DNA of 11,611 nt. It comes from an uncultured Lachnospiraceae bacterium (GTDB lineage Bacteria; Bacillota_A; Clostridia; Lachnospirales; Lachnospiraceae). The position numbers and the translations under genes were made by a program. Position 1 is the first letter of the stretch, and each line of letters starts with the position of its first letter. Positions 1 to 6,095 of this stretch are shown here, in pieces. The DNA lies in NCBI GenBank assembly GCA_902795985.1, contig CADBNG010000038.1:1-11611 (forward strand), written 5' to 3'. Under the pieces are notes generated by a model, which was not told the DNA's origin, did not search any database, and saw only the letters and a list, made by a program, of their open reading frames with translations.

Positions 1-1
1 A

Positions 2-673
2 TCCCGCCTGATCGGAGCGACGGGAGTGGATAAGAAGATCCAGTCCGTGACGGAAGGAAAGATGACCAATTTCGTCTTTTCCAAAGTTATCGGAACCATC
101 GTTAACATCCTGATCATTATCTTCTTTACAGTAGAAGGTTTCAGCATCCTGAAACTTGGCGTTTTGACCAGCATCGGCCAGGCTGTGATCGGATACATGC
201 CGAGCATCCTCGCGGCGGTGATTATCCTGGTTGCGGCGCTGCTCGTTTCGTCCCTTGTGGACAAGGGCCTGAAGAAGCTCGGCTACAACGGTTATGCCGC
301 GATTGCGCGGATCGCCATTATGGTTCTGGCCGTATTCATGCTTCTGAACCAGCTGGGCATTGCGAAGCAGATCGTCAATATCGCGTTCTTCATGATCATG
401 GCGGCGCTGGCCGTTGCGTTCGCGATTTCCTTCGGTATCGGCGGCCGCGAGTTTGCCGCATCCGTCCTTAAAGACGCGAAGGCAAAGGTAGATGAAGAGA
501 AAGCCGCCGCAAAGGCTGCCGCCGAAGAAAAGGCCGCTGCCGCGGAAAAGGCAAAAGAAGAGGCCGCAGAAGCCGCGAAAGAAGAGCCGGAAAAGAAGGC
601 TCCCGGAATTGTAAACTTCGCCAAAGAAGTCGTGGATTCCGCGGAAGAAGCCTACGAAAAAGAGGATGAATAA
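2..673 (+). CDS. CmpX/MscS-related conserved TM-helix protein, 5'-truncated
   Basis: The reading frame is open from the first bases of the window, so the true start lies upstream. A GTG at 26 is in frame but has no ribosome site, and the residues before it look like a continuing protein. About four hydrophobic segments are visible. The last one contains the glycine/alanine-rich stretch AFAISFGIGGREFAASVL, which resembles the conserved TM-helix repeat of CmpX-like relatives of MscS channels. The C-terminus is a charged Ala/Lys/Glu tail of about 45 residues, probably a long helix or coiled coil. It ends in a short acidic peptide, and no MscS beta-domain is present. It is an inner-membrane protein, possibly linked to osmotic or mechanical stress by family resemblance only. 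A terminator follows directly. The family assignment is fairly safe; channel activity is not shown. Confidence 0.75.
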   Translation, partial: SRLIGATGVDKKIQSVTEGKMTNFVFSKVIGTIVNILIIIFFTVEGFSILKLGVLTSIGQAVIGYMPSILAAVIILVAALLVSSLVDKGLKKLGYNGYAAIARIAIMVLAVFMLLNQLGIAKQIVNIAFFMIMAALAVAFAISFGIGGREFAASVLKDAKAKVDEEKAAAKAAAEEKAAAAEKAKEEAAEAAKEEPEKKAPGIVNFAKEVVDSAEEAYEKEDE

Positions 674-704
674 TCCTTCCCGCTCGTTTCATCCATGAAG
701 TCCC

Positions 705-736
705 GGGGCTGCCGCTTGACGGCAGCCCCTGTTTTA
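705..736 (+). terminator. Intrinsic terminator after the TM-helix gene
   Basis: A perfect 10-bp GC-rich stem (GGGGCTGCCG at 705-714 pairing with CGGCAGCCCC at 720-729) has a 5-nt loop and is followed by GTTTTA. It lies 32 bases after the stop of the membrane protein gene and should end that transcript. Confidence 0.85.
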
Positions 737-754
737 TATAAAAATGAATACAAA

Positions 755-796
755 GGGACGGAGCAAGGGTGCGAAGGGGACAGTCCCCTCCGCACC
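755..796. repeat. REP-like palindrome upstream of the 5-FCL gene
   Basis: GGTGCG (768-773) pairs with CGCACC (791-796). Inside it the core GGGGACAGTCCCC (776-788) folds on itself, giving a hairpin of about 13 pairs with one A/C mismatch and a 3-nt loop. A further GGGACGG lies at 755-761. The core resembles the GGGGACGGTTCCC copies downstream of the next gene, so the gene is bracketed by members of one repeat family. The hairpin lies just upstream of the ribosome site at 816-823 and could affect expression. Confidence 0.6.
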
Positions 797-827
797 ACAC
801 CGGCATTTTATTCGGAAAGAGGAAAGA

Positions 828-1391
828 ATGATGGCAGAAGAGAAGAAAACACTGAGAAGAGATATTAAGAAAAGACGGGAGGCGCTTTCAGAGGATTATA
901 TAAGGAACGCATCGGAGAGAATCGCGGACCATGTAACGGAGTCACGGCTATTTCAGGAAAGCAGCGTCGTGTTCTGCTACATCAGTATGGATGGTGAACC
1001 GGATACCCGCAGAATTATTGAAGCGGCTCTTTCGGCCGGAAAAACGGTGTGTGTGCCGAAATGCTTTGAGAAGGGCATTATGACCGCGGTGCCGATCAAA
1101 AGCCAAAAGGATCTTGTGCCGGGAATGCTGGATATTCCGGAGCCGAAAGACTGGTCCCATCCCCTGGATGAAAAAGAGATCGATCTGGGAGTCATTCCCT
1201 GTATCAGCGCTAACCGGAAGGGTGAACGGATCGGGCATGGCGCCGGGTATTATGACCGCTTTCTGCAGAAAAGCAGCTGCAGGACCCTGTGCCTGTGCTT
1301 TGAGAAGCTGCTGTCGGAACAGATCCCGATGGATGAGCACGACCGGCTTATGGACGCCGTCGCGACAGAAGAGGGGCTTTTTGAAGCCTGA
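828..1391 (+). CDS. 5-formyltetrahydrofolate cyclo-ligase (5-FCL, MTHFS)
   Basis: This cytoplasmic enzyme uses ATP to convert 5-formyl-THF to 5,10-methenyl-THF, returning a storage or inhibitory folate to one-carbon metabolism. The basic N-terminus KKTLRRDIKKRR (residues 6-17), the GEPDT segment near residue 57 and the hallmark RIGHGAGYYDRFL (134-146) are typical of the family, as is the length of 187 residues. I chose ATG 828 because AAAGAGGA (816-823) precedes it; ATG 831 is an equally possible start. A longer in-frame start at 744 would translate through the upstream palindrome and has no ribosome site. The gene is monocistronic, with a terminator upstream at 705-736 and a convergent gene beyond a shared terminator. 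No defect is seen. Confidence 0.93.
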   Translation: MMAEEKKTLRRDIKKRREALSEDYIRNASERIADHVTESRLFQESSVVFCYISMDGEPDTRRIIEAALSAGKTVCVPKCFEKGIMTAVPIKSQKDLVPGMLDIPEPKDWSHPLDEKEIDLGVIPCISANRKGERIGHGAGYYDRFLQKSSCRTLCLCFEKLLSEQIPMDEHDRLMDAVATEEGLFEA

Positions 1392-1510
1392 CGACACGGG
1401 GACGGTTCCCTGTCGCCATTTGGCGACATACTGCTGGCGAAAAATGGCGACAGGGAACCGTCCCCCTGTCGTCATTCTGCTGGCGACAGGGAACCGTCCC
1501 CATGTCGCCA
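1390..1510. repeat. Cluster of three REP-like palindromic units (GGGGACGGTTCCC core)
   Basis: The 13-mer GGGGACGGTTCCC is at 1398-1410, and its exact complement GGGAACCGTCCCC is at 1453-1465 and 1489-1501. Units 1 and 2 form an inverted repeat with arms of about 32 bp (1390-1421 and 1442-1473) and one mismatch. Units 2 and 3 are direct repeats, each preceded by CTGCTGGCGA (1431-1440 and 1477-1486), giving a 46-bp period. Unit 3 folds alone: TGGCGACA (1481-1488) pairs with TGTCGCCA (1503-1510) around GGGA/TCCC. The first unit begins within the 5-FCL stop codon. This looks like REP or RAYT-mobilised repeat DNA; no transposase is present in the window. Confidence 0.8.
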
Positions 1511-1511
1511 T

Positions 1512-1545
1512 AACAAAAAAGAGGACCGAAGTCCTCTTTTTTGTT
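1512..1545. terminator. Bidirectional intrinsic terminator between convergent genes
   Basis: A perfect 15-bp inverted repeat (AACAAAAAAGAGGAC, 1512-1526, and its complement, 1531-1545) has a 4-nt CGAA loop. The stem gives a T-run on each strand, so it can terminate both the 5-FCL gene on the plus strand and the symporter gene on the minus strand, whose stop is at 1562. Confidence 0.9.
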
Positions 1546-1561
1546 CGTCTGGAATATTGAA

Positions 1562-3100
1562 TTACTGCTGATCCATCATAGCCTTAAGGGCAGCCTTGGT
1601 TGCTTCTCTGTCAGCAACTTCCTGCTTGGTCTGACGAAGAATCAGAGAGAAGACGATGGTGCCCACAAAAGCAACGATAACGGCCATGTAGGTCTCGGAA
1701 ATCGCGAAGTTGCCGATGGAGAGGAGATATTTTCCTCCGTTGGCCATCTTCAGGGCAACCCAGCCAACCGCTACGATGGTGGTCAGGATCATCGCTACGA
1801 TAGCGCCCTTCTGGCTGGACTTCTTCCAGTAGATGCCCAGAAGGATGATGATGAACATCGCGCCGCGGAGCGAATAAGCCGCGTACACAAGGTCCAGAAC
1901 GGTGGACATGTTCCAAAGGGCAATGGCGCCGACACAGCAGATAACACCGGCAATAGCAGTGGTGATACGTCCCATTTTCAGGACCTGCTCATCGGATGCT
2001 TCCGGATGAAGGACACGCTGATATACGTCACGGGTTACCATGGTTCCGGCAGCCAGGATGATCGGGCTGACGGTGGAAAGGATCGCGGCCAGGATGGAGG
2101 CCAGGACCAGTCCGCCAAGGATACCGGCGATTGCCGGGGAAAGGGACGGAACCGCTTTGTCCATGTTCATCATGAATTCAGGAAGAGCGGATTTGCCTGC
2201 TTTGGCAACGTCTACGCCCTGGAGGATGGTGCCGTTCTCATACATAACACGGGAGGCCATACCCAGAATCGCGGTGAACAGACCGAAGGGAGCCGCAACG
2301 AAAGCGGTGATGATGCAGGCTTTTTTCGCCTGGCTGGCGTTCTTTGCGGAAAGAACCGGCTGCAGACCCGCCTGAGCGGTGCAGGCACCCAGCAGGGAAG
2401 CGATGATCCAGCTGGAGATCTTGGAGCTTCCGATGGTTCCGAGAGACCAGAAGCTTCCGCCGTTGTCGGCAGTAATGGAACCGATATTGCTGGAGAATGC
2501 GCCCCAGCCGCCGGCACCGATAACCGCAACGACAACCGCGACGATCGCGCCGCCGTACATGACGAACAGGTGCATGACGTTGGTGGACGCGACGGCGTTC
2601 ATACCGCCGGCCAGCGTATAAACAATGAAGATGATGGCGAACACAACGGCGGATACCGCGAAGGGAAGGCCGAGAAGGGATTCGCCGAGCTTACCGGCGG
2701 CGATCATCTGGGACAGACCGACAGCCAGCATAACGATGGTAAGAATGATACAGGAAACGGTACGGGCATGAACACCGAAGAACTTCTCGATGATTCCCGG
2801 AACCGTTCCGGTTTCCAGGCTTCGGAACAGCTTCGCGAACAGAAGACCCAGGAACAGAACGCCGATACCGTTTGCGATGGTGTACCACGCACCGGAAATA
2901 CCGTACAGGAAACCGTACTCGGAAACGCCGGTGGTCGCGGTTCCGCCGAGCCACTCACCCGTCGAGGCGCAGACGATGGCCATCGTGGAAAGGGCTACAC
3001 CTGTGAAGGCGGCAGCGCTTTTGGTTTTTTTACCCGCCCGTACACCGATGAAGATCGTCAGGGCAAAGTAAACGAGGATGATAATTAACTGAATAGACAT
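1562..3100 (-). CDS. Sodium:solute symporter family (SSS) transporter
   Basis: A 512-residue integral membrane protein with about 13 hydrophobic segments, the usual size for the SSS/LeuT-fold family that couples Na+ entry to uptake of a small solute. The N-terminus (MSIQLIIILVYFALTIFIGV), the loop TGEWLGGTATTGVSEYGFLYG in the first fifth and the small-residue-rich helices with GGMNAV and ARxMYENG-like loops fit the family. The substrate cannot be read from sequence. The cyclase-family hydrolase gene lies upstream on the same strand, 211 bp away, suggesting that the symporter imports that enzyme's substrate or a related carboxylate or amide. A GGAG (plus-strand CTCC at 3112-3115) lies 11 bases before the ATG, a somewhat long spacing. 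The 3' end meets the shared terminator at 1512-1545. Confidence 0.9.
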   Translation of the reverse strand: MSIQLIIILVYFALTIFIGVRAGKKTKSAAAFTGVALSTMAIVCASTGEWLGGTATTGVSEYGFLYGISGAWYTIANGIGVLFLGLLFAKLFRSLETGTVPGIIEKFFGVHARTVSCIILTIVMLAVGLSQMIAAGKLGESLLGLPFAVSAVVFAIIFIVYTLAGGMNAVASTNVMHLFVMYGGAIVAVVVAVIGAGGWGAFSSNIGSITADNGGSFWSLGTIGSSKISSWIIASLLGACTAQAGLQPVLSAKNASQAKKACIITAFVAAPFGLFTAILGMASRVMYENGTILQGVDVAKAGKSALPEFMMNMDKAVPSLSPAIAGILGGLVLASILAAILSTVSPIILAAGTMVTRDVYQRVLHPEASDEQVLKMGRITTAIAGVICCVGAIALWNMSTVLDLVYAAYSLRGAMFIIILLGIYWKKSSQKGAIVAMILTTIVAVGWVALKMANGGKYLLSIGNFAISETYMAVIVAFVGTIVFSLILRQTKQEVADREATKAALKAMMDQQ

Positions 3101-3149
3101 TGATCAACACACTCCACTTTAGCTTGATTTTTTGTTGTTTGAGCTGAAA

Positions 3150-3247
3150 CGATTTTGTATAAGTCCGCTCGTGTCAAAAATCAAAACGGTTTTTTCCACG
3201 AGTGTAAAAAGCCGTTTTGGCTTTTGACACGATGTCATACAAAATGT
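3150..3247. repeat. 98-bp imperfect inverted-repeat element made of two opposed hairpins
   Basis: The outer ends ATTTTGTAT (about 3152-3160) and ATACAAAAT (3237-3245) are complementary. Inside them are two related hairpins in opposite orientation: 3168-3202 (CTCGTG...CACGAG around AAAAATC/GGTTTTT) and 3202-3230 (GTGT...ACAC around AAAAGCC/GGCTTTT). Each has an AAAAC or GTTTT loop. Arms of roughly 40 bp align with a few mismatches and small gaps. It lies between the hydrolase and symporter genes. It could be a small MITE-like element, a pair of intrinsic terminators or an attenuator; the T-runs allow termination on either strand. Confidence 0.65.
3161..3195 (-). promoter_or_regulatory. Possible promoter for the symporter gene
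   Basis: On the minus strand, within the left arm of the inverted-repeat element, a TTGATT-like -35 is followed after 17 bases by TATACA and then AAAT. Both boxes match consensus at only about four of six positions. Because hairpins separate the symporter gene from the hydrolase gene, a separate promoter is reasonable, but this candidate is weak. The box positions are approximate. Confidence 0.22.
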
Positions 3248-3275
3248 TTTCCCCACCTTTTATAGTGGGGAAAAC
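3246..3275 (-). terminator. Hairpin after the cyclase gene, probable terminator or attenuator
   Basis: A perfect 11-bp stem (GTTTTCCCCAC at 3246-3256 and GTGGGGAAAAC at 3265-3275) has an 8-nt loop, with outer ACAAAA/TTTTTGT ends extending it imperfectly. Read on the minus strand it lies about 36 bases after the hydrolase stop and is followed by ATTTTGTAT, a modest T-tract. It may end the hydrolase transcript or lower expression of the symporter gene. It could also act on the plus strand, where CTTTTTGT follows. Confidence 0.55.
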
Positions 3276-3311
3276 ACTTTTTGTCAATTCATTTTTACCT
3301 TATAGAAGGAA

Positions 3312-4247
3312 TTACCACTGGGTTCCTTCTTCCCAGGCAACAAGACGTACGAATCCGCCGTCGGCCGCTTCGCAGCGGAACGGGAACGCAGCGATCGTCA
3401 TACGTTTGCCGGTTACCTGGTCGATGTCGCCGCCGGCGTTCTCAACAGCAAGGAGACCATGCTGGCCATACAGACGGTGGCAGGGCTCATAATCCGGATA
3501 ATCCACATCGATATCACGGCCGGTAGCCAGTTTGTAGTTGTTGTACAGCCACGGCATCTGCTCTTTGCACGGGCAATGCCATACGCAGGAATCGGAAGCG
3601 CCGTAGGTGCCGGAGATACCTTTGATCTTCTTTTCGTACATCAGCCATTTAGCAAGTTCCGGGCCGTTTCCGGGATAGTAGTTGAAGTACTTGTCGTTGT
3701 TCTTTCTCCAATAACGATGGAAACCGGTGTTCAGAACAACGATATCGTTCGGGCGGATCTCCAGTCCGTCTTTGTCCAGGGCAGCCTGAACATCTTCCGG
3801 GGTGATGATATGCCAGATGATACCCTTCTTTTCGGGAGTCTCAGCATACGGACCCATCTTTGCGGGATCTCCGCCGGCTGCGTTGAAGGCTTCCTCAAAT
3901 TTGTCATACATCCAGGTCAGGTCGACGATAACGCCGGAGCCGATGCAGTGCTCAAGACGGATCTCATCCATGGTGTATCCATAACGAGCGCGGTCAACTT
4001 CTTCCTCATGAAGAGTATGGTTCGGAGCGTCGCAATGGGTCGCTGCATGAAGAGTACCGGTGTAGGTGTTGGTTCTCTTATGGAATCTCTCCAGATACTG
4101 TCCTCTCGGGAAGTTCAGGTCAGAACGGGCGCCCGGGAACGGCCACAGGGGGGTATCCCATCCCCACGGCTGAGAGAGGTCCCAGATCTTCGGCATCTTC
4201 TCGGTCTCAAGATAGAGCTTTGACTTGTCAAGGGGCATATAAGCCAT
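3312..4247 (-). CDS. Cyclase-family protein (kynurenine-formamidase-like metal hydrolase)
   Basis: At 311 residues this is longer than the usual 200-260 of the family. The signature HxGTHxDxPxH is present as HAATHCDAPNH (residues 67-77), with Ala replacing the motif Gly. H67, H71 and D73 should bind the divalent metal and H77 lies in the active site. The DLSQPWGWDTPLWPFPG segment (23-39) and the AVEN Glu (269) are also family-typical. Members hydrolyse amide, lactam or lactone-like substrates (N-formylkynurenine, isatin); the substrate here is unknown. Extra sequence around 113-145 and the cysteine-containing CVWHCPCKEQ (221-230) distinguish it from short kynurenine formamidases. Start: AAGGAGG (complement of 4257-4263) lies 9 bases before the ATG. 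A symporter gene follows on the same strand. The protein is presumably cytoplasmic, as no signal peptide is seen. Confidence 0.85.
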   Translation of the reverse strand: MAYMPLDKSKLYLETEKMPKIWDLSQPWGWDTPLWPFPGARSDLNFPRGQYLERFHKRTNTYTGTLHAATHCDAPNHTLHEEEVDRARYGYTMDEIRLEHCIGSGVIVDLTWMYDKFEEAFNAAGGDPAKMGPYAETPEKKGIIWHIITPEDVQAALDKDGLEIRPNDIVVLNTGFHRYWRKNNDKYFNYYPGNGPELAKWLMYEKKIKGISGTYGASDSCVWHCPCKEQMPWLYNNYKLATGRDIDVDYPDYEPCHRLYGQHGLLAVENAGGDIDQVTGKRMTIAAFPFRCEAADGGFVRLVAWEEGTQW

Positions 4248-4263
4248 AACAATTGTCCTCCTT

Positions 4264-4281
4264 AATAAATGTGCATTTATT
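4264..4281. promoter_or_regulatory. 18-bp dyad next to the cyclase ribosome site, candidate operator
   Basis: AATAAATG (4264-4271) and CATTTATT (4274-4281) are perfect 8-bp inverted arms separated by 2 bases. The dyad touches the ribosome site (4257-4263) and lies in the leader, downstream of the predicted -10 box. A repressor bound here could block transcription, or the RNA hairpin could mask the ribosome site. Two small GC-rich hairpins (CGGCT/AGCCG and GCGGC/GCCGC) sit between it and the promoter. I recognise no riboswitch. Confidence 0.4.
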
Positions 4282-4329
4282 GTTACCGGCTGTGAAGCCG
4301 AGCGGCACAGGCCGCCATTTGCCTCTTCT

Positions 4330-4358
4330 ATTATAACCTTAGACGGGTATTATGCAAA
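4330..4358 (-). promoter_or_regulatory. Promoter of the cyclase gene
   Basis: On the minus strand a perfect TATAAT (complement of 4330-4335) is preceded, 17 bases away, by TTTGCA (complement of 4353-4358, four of six consensus positions). The expected transcript start is near 4323, leaving a leader of about 75 bases that contains two short hairpins and the 18-bp dyad. Confidence 0.6.
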
Positions 4359-4517
4359 TGAATTTATTTGTTTATTTTCTGTATAACCAAATTGTAAAAA
4401 TGAAAAAAAGAGGACATGACAGCCGGAAAAATCATACGGATCCGGTAGGGATTTTACATTACGTTTCAGTTTCTTTTTCTTCATATATTTGTTAAAATCG
4501 GTTCGGGAGATTGATCA
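4359..4517. promoter_or_regulatory. AT-rich divergent intergenic region upstream of the channel/TIR operon
   Basis: This stretch must hold the promoter of the plus-strand operon. TATATT at 4484-4489 is the most plausible -10, giving a leader of about 22 bases, but no convincing -35 lies at the right distance. TAAAAT at 4493-4498 would leave almost no leader. A short palindrome CGGATCCG is at 4437-4444. The ribosome site of the first gene is GGGAG at 4505-4509, 8 bases before its ATG. Confidence 0.35.
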
Positions 4518-6095
4518 ATGAAAAAAAGAACCGGTTTTTTTATAATTGCGGCAGCGCTGATCTATATTCTGATGCTGGTGGTGCTCGTGCTTCTGGAGAG
4601 CCGGTACCCGGATGCGGAGATCCGCAGTTTTGGCGACGCGTTCTGGTATTCGGTCACGACATTGACGACGGTGGGATATGGCGACATTGTACCGCTTTCC
4701 CCCGGCGGCCGGGTGATCGGCATTATATTCCTGCTGCTCAGCGTAGGCCTGCTGGGCTCGTTCCTCTATGCGGTGCAGTCACTGATCCGTTCCCGCCTGA
4801 GGCCGTACATCCGGCTGCAGCTCACAAAAGGGAAGGACTGCTATTTCTTCTCGGCGCTGAATGAGGCCTCTTCGTCTCTGGCGGCCGATCTCTCCCGGCA
4901 GGATCCCGCTGCGCGTCTGATTTTCTGCCGCGCGAAACGGGAAGACGGGGGGCAGTTCGCGCTTCGGATCCGAAAGGTCATGTTCCTTCACGATGACATT
5001 TTGAAAGTCGTGCGCGCCGCTGCCGGCGGCAGGAAACAGAACGGAGCTATCAGGGTATTTCTTATTGATGATGACATATCCAGAAATTATTCCGAGGCAG
5101 AATCGCTGTCCGACTTCTCCGCGGAGATCTACTGCAGAGGCATGGAGACTGCCGCTTTGCCGGGGGTGCGCTTCTTCGATGAGGAACAGTGCGCCGCCAG
5201 GCAGTACTGGCAGCAGTATCCGCTGAGTTTAAGCGAACACTCCATCGTTCTGGTCGGGGACGGGAAGCTTGCCCGCGCGCTGCTGGACCAGGCGGTCCTG
5301 ACCACCTGCCGTCAGCCGTTCGCAAGAACGGTGATCCATCTGTTCGGGAACTGGACACAGTACCGGCATTTTCATCCGGAATTAAGCCGGGTATACAGTA
5401 TTAATGAGGACGATCCGGACAGGGATGTCCTGCTGTTCCATGAAAAGGAATGGGATGAAGACCCGCAGATCTTTACGCAGGCAGACCGGTTGCTGTTCTG
5501 CGAGGATGATTCCGGGTGGAATGCCAATGCGGTCCGGCTGCTGAAACGCTGGTTCGCGGTATCGGCGGAGGTTTTCTCGGCATCGCCCGCAGCAGGCGTA
5601 CCGGCACAGACCTTTGCAGCGGCAGAGAACCTGTTCACGAAGGATCTTGTCATGAAAGACAGCCTGGATCAACGCGCGGAAACTCTCCATGATGCCTACA
5701 ACCGCCGGACGGGGCAGAAAGGTCCGGCTTTCAAAGAACTGAGTTCCTTCCTGAAGAATTCCAACCGCGCGGCGGCGGATCATCTGCCGGCCAAACTTTC
5801 AATCCTTCTTCCGGACCGGGCTGTGAACGCGGACGACGGGCAGGTCCTGCGGGCCGCTTACGAAAAATGGAAGGAAATACCCGATAAAGGACCCTTCCGC
5901 GAAAATGAGCATGAGCGCTGGATGAGGTTCCACTGCCTGTACAACTGGCAGTTCGGGAATGAAAAGGACAGCCTGAAGCGCACCCATCCCTGCATTGTGC
6001 CGTTTGAAGAACTTGATGAAACCGAACAGGTCAAGGACGACAATGCCTGGGAGATGATCGGCACCCTGATTCCGGAAAGGATGAACAAGCGATGA
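4518..6095 (+). CDS. Two-TM potassium channel with Rossmann/RCK-like modules and C-terminal RyR domain
   Basis: This 525-residue protein starts with TM1 (about 6-28), a pore loop with the K+ selectivity filter TTVGYGD (50-56), and TM2 (about 64-88), a KcsA/MthK-type pore. The basic RSRLRPYIRL then places the rest in the cytoplasm. Two Rossmann-like modules follow. The first begins near 106 and has lost its glycines. The second begins near 242 (IVLVGDGKLARAL) and keeps GxGxxA, so it may bind a dinucleotide. The C-terminus (about 405-520) carries a RyR-type domain: EHERWMRFHCLYNW (464-477), HPCIVPFEELDE (490-501) and KDDNAWEMI (506-514). The RyR function in bacteria is unknown to me; ligand gating is an inference. 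It is first in a three-gene operon, and its TGA overlaps the next ATG (ATGA at 6092-6095). Confidence 0.87.
   Translation: MKKRTGFFIIAAALIYILMLVVLVLLESRYPDAEIRSFGDAFWYSVTTLTTVGYGDIVPLSPGGRVIGIIFLLLSVGLLGSFLYAVQSLIRSRLRPYIRLQLTKGKDCYFFSALNEASSSLAADLSRQDPAARLIFCRAKREDGGQFALRIRKVMFLHDDILKVVRAAAGGRKQNGAIRVFLIDDDISRNYSEAESLSDFSAEIYCRGMETAALPGVRFFDEEQCAARQYWQQYPLSLSEHSIVLVGDGKLARALLDQAVLTTCRQPFARTVIHLFGNWTQYRHFHPELSRVYSINEDDPDRDVLLFHEKEWDEDPQIFTQADRLLFCEDDSGWNANAVRLLKRWFAVSAEVFSASPAAGVPAQTFAAAENLFTKDLVMKDSLDQRAETLHDAYNRRTGQKGPAFKELSSFLKNSNRAAADHLPAKLSILLPDRAVNADDGQVLRAAYEKWKEIPDKGPFRENEHERWMRFHCLYNWQFGNEKDSLKRTHPCIVPFEELDETEQVKDDNAWEMIGTLIPERMNKR

Noticed and set aside
744..827. Longer start for the 5-FCL gene at ATG 744
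   Set aside because: It would translate through the REP-like palindrome, has no ribosome site and adds residues not found in the family; ATG 828/831 has AAAGAGGA upstream.
1390..1510. CRISPR array
   Set aside because: The repeats are palindromic, in mixed orientation and only three in number, with near-identical spacers (CTGCTGGCGA); no cas genes are present.
1541..3088. Long plus-strand open frame of 515 codons opposite the symporter gene
   Set aside because: Its translation is low-complexity and rich in Gly, Asp, Asn and His with no domain or hydrophobic pattern, and it lies exactly antisense to a clear SSS transporter.
4282..4323. Riboswitch in the hydrolase leader
   Set aside because: The two hairpins are short and match no riboswitch class I know; the leader is also short for most classes.
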